From NCBI RefSeq assembly GCF_965363235.1, contig NC_134847.1, forward strand, positions 55,150,439 to 55,214,438: a DNA stretch of 64,000 bases, in the 5' to 3' direction. Positions 59,002 through 64,000 of the stretch are shown in pieces. A model generated the notes under the pieces. That model was given only the letters and a program-made list of their open reading frames with translations, searched no databases and was not told where the DNA came from. A program made the position numbers and the translations under genes. This DNA comes from Mytilus galloprovincialis. Its lineage: Eukaryota > Mollusca > Bivalvia > Mytilida > Mytilidae. The first letter of the stretch is position 1. Each line of letters starts with the position of its first letter.

Positions 59002-59128
59002 CTGTAAGGAGTTGAAAACTGCAAAGAGATACTGGAACACGACCGTCTCTTCGTTTATTGAAAACGCACCTAGAACCCACGTAACACCAAACAACGGTAA
59101 GATAATACACACTTTCCTAATTCCGGCT
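59002..59128 (-). CDS. Adhesion-type GPCR, TM6 to start of TM7 exon
   Basis: The 127-nt exon reads AGIRKVCIILPLFGVTWVLG, then AFSINEETVVFQYLFAVFNS and LQ. 'LPL.G.TWV.G' is the TM6 signature of class B2 adhesion receptors, and 'VFQY.F...NSLQG' is the start of TM7. The acceptor is TCTTTCCAG (59129-59130) and the donor is GTAAGTA (59000-59001). It enters in phase 2, completing a Lys codon with the exon at 60740-60840, and exits in phase 0. The family call is strong; the receptor's subgroup and ligand cannot be judged without the extracellular part. Confidence 0.93.
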
Positions 59129-59699
59129 CTGGAAAGAACAGGTTTTTTCATTTTTTTTATAAAACGTTTTATAATTCTAACTCTGGAAAGAACATGCTTT
59201 TCATTTTTTTTTTTACCTTTTTCGTTAAACTTTTTATAATTGTTAAAATCATCTCTGAGTTACTGGTGTGTTTAATGGTGACCCAGTTAAATATTAAGCA
59301 TTTCGACAAAAATATTGTTCCTATCTATTCTTAAACAAACATTTGATATAACTGGTTTAATTTCAATTTTTTTAATAACCAACGGATTCCATATGTGTGT
59401 TTGGGTTTAATGGACACAATTATTATTGTTAAATCGAGTATTTACATAGTTTTTTTCAGTTTTTATTTTCAACATATGAGTTTAATTTTCCCTGTTTGTT
59501 TCGTTCGCCTCATGATAACGAAATTGATTTTGTCAACATGGTGTATTGATGTGTACAGAAAGGCAAAAGTTTAATGGACCAATCTCATTAAAAAATTTGT
59601 AGATATGAAAATTACATAAGAATGGCCATACCATTTTATTTTTTTCAGACATTAACTTATTGTGTCAATATCGCACCCTTACTCTTTGAAGTCTGTATA

Positions 59700-59815
59700 T
59701 GGGTTTTTGAAGGCTCCGTGTTGGAGACCATAGGTTTGACCTATAATGGTTTACTTTTACATATTGTGACTTGGATGAAGAGTTATCTCATTTTGCACTC
59801 ATACCACATCTTCTA
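59700..59815 (+). repeat. 3' fragment of the dispersed mussel-type repeat, variant subfamily
   Basis: TTGAAGGCTCCGTGTTGGAG, CATATTGTGACTTGGATGAA and CTCATACCACATCTTCTATG match the variant at 39830-39935. Confidence 0.65.
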
Positions 59816-59984
59816 TGATGTGTTGTTCGATATCTGTAAGATTCCTAATCTAGACATAGCTACCTGGAACATCGTCATTGGTTGTCTTCATGCACAGTTG
59901 TGATTTACAAAATGCAGTCGTAAGACCTTATATCATTCATCGGAGCACGATTTCTAGACCATTGCAAAGAGTAAAAACACAAAA

Positions 59985-60125
59985 ATACTGAACTCCGAGG
60001 AAAATTCAAAAAGGAAAGTCCCAAATCAAATGGCAAAATCAAAAGTTCAAACACATCAAACGAATGGATAACAACTGTCATATTCCTGACTTGTTACAGG
60101 CATTTTCTTATGTAGAAAACAGTCC
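59985..60125 (+). repeat. Copy of the 700/60000 dispersed repeat
   Basis: ACTGAACTCCGAGGAAAATT, AATCAAATGGCAAAATCAAA, ACACATCAAACGAATGGATA and GGCATTTTCTTATGTAGAAA are shared with 700-850. It is non-coding and lies in the intron between TM5 and TM6. Confidence 0.7.
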
Positions 60126-60739
60126 GTTTAAACAATATTTTATTCAATTCAGTTCAACTAGATTGCTCCACAGTCCAAGCTTACTTAACAACATGCTATG
60201 ATATATGTCATGCAACACAATACATGCATAAATATAATTACAACAAAAAATTATTTATTTTAAAACTTTGTCATAATAGACAACTTCATGCTTCAAATCA
60301 ATAACTGGAAAAATAACGTATATATTTGCATATTTGCTAGGAAAACAAAGTTGATTACAAGCATTGCATTGAACAATATTTTGACTATTTGGCCGATTAT
60401 TTCTGTTTTGTTCGCGAATCGTTGTAAAAATAACGAAATTTGATGCGACTGTCTTACAAGTGGTATTTTGTAATTTTATTTTTTTTAATATGAAAACAGG
60501 GATTTAGGTGGTGCTTTAACTCGCATGACCAAAATCATTGTAATTAAAGTCTAAATTACCAGTGTGAAAATTTCAGTGTTTTCAATTGTTATTTTTTGTA
60601 TCTGAATTTAAAATAATGCTGAAAACTAAAAGTAAATCATATGTGTTCATATGTTGTGTTACTTTTTCTTGAGAGTATAATATATAGTGTGTTCGTATTT
60701 TTTTAACGTTTAAATGTTTTCAAATACGTATGAACATAC

Positions 60740-60840
60740 TTTACTTGCTCTGTGGTTGTCTTTTTCTTCTTTGCTTGCGAAGGACGCGTCTTATCCGACG
60801 TTATCTTTTTCATCACCAAAATGAGAATAACAAAGTTTAT
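60740..60840 (-). CDS. Adhesion-type GPCR, end of TM5 and third intracellular loop exon
   Basis: The 101-nt exon reads INFVILILVMKKITSDKTRP, then SQAKKKKTTTEQVK, a hydrophobic TM5 end followed by a strongly basic loop. The acceptor is TATTTCAG (60841-60842) and the donor is GTATGTT (60738-60739). It enters in phase 0. The GTATGTT donor was preferred over a nearby GTAAAG because only it leaves phase 2, giving EQVKAGIRK with the TM6 exon. The five earlier transmembrane parts lie past the right edge. Confidence 0.85.
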
Positions 60841-61352
60841 CTGAAATAAATGGAGTCTTTTAAAACTATTAACAATCTCTCCACCTCGCAAAATGATAAT
60901 AATTGATTTGATCGATTAACGTCCCCTTTAGAACTATTCCGCTTTTTCTTGGTGGTCGGTTTTATTGTTGGAGGAAAACGGAGTGTTGAGAGACAACCAA
61001 CTTCACCAACTTTCGTGTAGATAATTTAGGTTCAGATACACTTTCATATAGATATGGTAACATTTGATTTTACTTACAAAAGGTAACCTTTGTAAACAAA
61101 AACAGAAGCTATTTTTTATTCTATCTCACACAGATTAATCCTATTGGTATTTTTTTTGATAGGTATATGATAAGTCACTTTTAATTTTTAGATTCCAAAC
61201 GTGTATCTTTATTACGTATTTCCCAAACAAAAGGGAGACAATTTGCTAATTTCTGACTCACTTGATAGCTTTCATTACACTGAATCAAAAATACATGACT
61301 ATACATTCTATGCAAATGTATAATTTTGCTTGGAATAAAAGAAATAGGTTAT
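60841..61352. other. Intron, no exon seen
   Basis: At about 60925-61015, CCGCTTTTTCTTGGTGGTCG and GGAGGAAAACGGAGTGTTGA recall a dispersed mussel repeat. Nothing else is supported. Confidence 0.45.
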
Positions 61353-64000
61353 AATTAAAAACCAATTGTTCAGAGAACAATTGAAGGTCTTTCCATCAAA
61401 ACAATGTATTTTGATATGAAAAGTTGTGAAACTAAGTTTAAAATGTCATTTCAATCGTCAAATGATAGCTCCTAGTAAGCTGATTCCAAAAATATATTGT
61501 TTCCATACATTTTTTTTAAATAAGGGAGATAATTTGTTACTTCCGGTTTGAAAAATGTTACTTCCGATTATATTTGAATATTTACTTGACACTGATTCCA
61601 AAAATATCTGGTTCTATATACTTTTATATTAATAAAGTACAAAAAAATAGCTATTTCCGGTTTACAAAAGGTCACTTCCGGTTGTTTTTTACAAGGTTAA
61701 ATGGTTTGATACCTTTTTCTAAAAGTTGTATATCTTTATCATGTATACATATAGAATAAAAGCAAAGGTCAAAATCTAGAACGTCAAATTAAGCTATGAC
61801 CTTGAGATCAATTTCAAGGTCGTAAACCAAGGACCTCAAATCAAAAGACCATAGGTCTTTATTATATTTAGTTAATGAGTTATATCACCAAACGCGTATT
61901 TTTAAATACAAGAGGGGAGAAAACTCCCTTTTACATTCAACGTACGCTTGCAATCAAAATTTACATCTTACGACATGTCGCAACTAACAATTTAGTAAAA
62001 ATAATTTGTTGATATCTTATACAGTCTTTGGATATAAGTGAAAATAAGCCAAATTCAAATATTAGAATATGACCTTGACCTTTGACCTTGACCTAATTTT
62101 CATTTTTTGGGACCAAGGACCTCAAATCAAAAGATCCTAGGTCTCTATCACTTATGATTTATAAGATAGAAATTCATATCACTTATATCAGATGCATAAG
62201 GGGAAATAACTCTCATATGGAGCGGTCATATCGCTTCGGTCAAAATAGGACAAATCATGCGAAGGATATAACGAGCAATTTTGTAAAATAAATTTGTCAT
62301 AATCTTTTACGTTTGCGAAGGAGATGCGCTAACAAGGAAAACAGTGTTTGGGGAGATAACTCCTACAAAGAAAAGTATTCGTTTACGCAGGGTAAATTTC
62401 AAAAGCGCATAAACTGTTCGATATCATATACCAAATATCTAAGCGACATATTGCGAAACAAATGTTTATCGCAAGAACAAAATTAGGCGGAAGAAAAAAA
62501 AAAAAAAATTAAAAACCAATTGTTCAGAGAACAATTGAAGGTCTTTCCATCAAAACAATGTATTTTGATATGAAAAGTTGTGAAACTAAGTTTAAAATGT
62601 CATTTCAATCGTCAAATGATAGCTCCTAGTAAGCTGATTCCAAAAATATATTGTTTCCATACATTTTTTTTAAATAAGGGAGATAATTTGTTACTTCCGG
62701 TTTGAAAAATGTTACTTCCGATTATATTTGAATATTTACTTGACACTAATTCCAAAAATATCTGGTTCTATATACTTTTATATTAATAAAGTACAAAAAA
62801 ATAGCTACTTCCGGTTTACAAAAGGTCACTTCCGGTTGTTTTTTTCAAGGTTAAATGGTTTGATACCTTTTTCTAAAAGTTGTATATCTTTATCATGTAT
62901 ACATATAGAATAAAAGCAAAGGTCAAAATCTAGAACGCCAAATTAAGCTATGACCTTGAGATCAATTTCAAGGTCATAAACCAAGGACCTCAAATCAAAA
63001 GACCATAGGTCTTAATTATATTTAGTTAATGAGTTATATCACCAAACTCGTATTTTTAAATACAAGAGGGGAGAAAACTCCCTTTTACATTCAACGTACG
63101 CTTGCAATCAAAATTTACATCTTACGACATGTCGCAACTAACAATTTAGTAAAAATAATTTGTTGATATCTTATACAGTCTTTGGATATAAGTGAAAATA
63201 AGCCAAATTCAAATATTAGAATATGACCTTGACCTTTGACCTTGACCTAATTTTCATTTTTTGGGACCAAGGACCTCAAATCAAAAGATCCTAGGTCTCT
63301 ATCACTTATGATTTATAAGATAGAAATTCATATCACTTATATCAGATGCATAAGGGGAAATAACTCTCATATGGAGCGGTCATATCGCTTCGGTCAAAAT
63401 AGGACAAATCATGCGAAGGATATAACGAGCAATTTTGTAAAATAAATTTGTCATAATCTTTTACGTTTGCGAAGGAGATGCGCTAACAAGGAAAACAGTG
63501 TTTGGGGAGATAACTCCTACAAAGAAAAGTATTCGTTTACGCAGGGTAAATTTCAAAAGCGCATAAACTGTTCGATATCATATACCAAATATCTAAGCGA
63601 CATATTGCGAAACAAATGTTTATCGCAAGAACAAAATTAGGCGGAAGAAAAAAAAAAAAAAATTAAAAACCAATTGTTCAGAGAACAATTGAAGGTCTTT
63701 CCATCAAAACAATGTATTTTGATATGAAAAGTTGTGAAACTAAGTTTAAAATGTCATTTCAATCGTCAAATGATAGCTCCTAGTAAGCTGATTCCAAAAA
63801 TATATTGTTTCCATACATTTTTTTTAAATAAGGGAGATAATTTGTTACTTCCGGTTTGAAAAATGTTACTTCCGATTATATTTGAATATTTACTTGACAC
63901 TAATTCCAAAAATATCTGGTTCTATATACTTTTATATTAATAAAGTACAAAAAAATAGCTACTTCCGGTTTACAAAAGGTCACTTCCGGTTGTTTTTTTC
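61353..64000 (+). repeat. Tandem array of a 1154-bp unit, cut by the window edge
   Basis: Units start at 61353, 62507 and 63661 with AATTAAAAACCAATTGTTCA. The first two are complete and differ at only about ten positions by eye. The third is cut after about 340 bp and looks identical to the second. Each unit opens with a CAATTGTTC/GAACAATTG hairpin, contains three CTTCCGGTT motifs and a cluster of AGGTCA half-sites, and closes with GGCGGAAG and an A-run. Short open frames inside are repeats of the same non-coding sequence. It lies in the GPCR intron. Confidence 0.95.

Noticed and set aside
61574-61759. Repeated 61-residue open frames (also at 62728-62913) as conserved small proteins
   Set aside because: They are identical only because the DNA unit is tandemly repeated. 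The related copy at 49886 does not keep the frame.

Overview
The window looks like nuclear DNA of a bivalve mollusc, most likely a marine mussel (Mytilus or a close relative). It is AT-rich, genes are split by long introns with GT/AG borders, and the interspersed repeats match types I recognise from mussel genomes. The species call is recall-based; no search was run. All host coding sequence I can support lies on the minus strand.

Gene 1 (30718 down to the left edge, minus) can be assembled from in-phase exons: a signal-peptide exon, seven exons each holding one immunoglobulin (Ig) domain, and three exons forming one C-type lectin-like domain (CTLD). The signal exon leaves phase 1, every Ig exon is phase 1-1, and the first CTLD exon enters in phase 1. 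The chain therefore reads signal, Ig1 to Ig7, CTLD without a frame conflict. The gene continues beyond base 1. It resembles the Ig-plus-lectin secreted proteins of molluscs (the CREP type known in snails) but with far more Ig domains. A 15.4 kb intron splits the CTLD and is filled with mobile DNA.

Gene 2 (60840 down to 48922, minus) is the 3' half of an adhesion-type (class B2) G-protein-coupled receptor. It covers the end of TM5, TM6, TM7, a 43-nt micro-exon and a long Tyr/Pro/Arg-rich tail ending in a stop. TM1 to TM5 lie beyond the right edge.

The rest is mobile or repeated DNA. There are three copies of one reverse transcriptase family, one of them split by a 5.1 kb inverted-repeat element. 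There is also a LINE reverse transcriptase relic, a hAT transposon with both ends, a Harbinger-like transposase relic, a 2 kb inverted-repeat element with a nested MITE, two tRNA-derived SINE families, several long palindromes, and a 1154-bp tandem array that runs off the right edge.

The most striking non-protein signal is a short interspersed repeat (copies near 11.7-12.0, 23.2, 29.1-29.4 and 33.1-33.3 kb) that carries a type I hammerhead self-cleaving ribozyme. The 29.3 kb copy has every core base and pairing stems. The 12.0 kb copy is one full unit followed by the start of the next, as expected for a ribozyme-processed retroelement.
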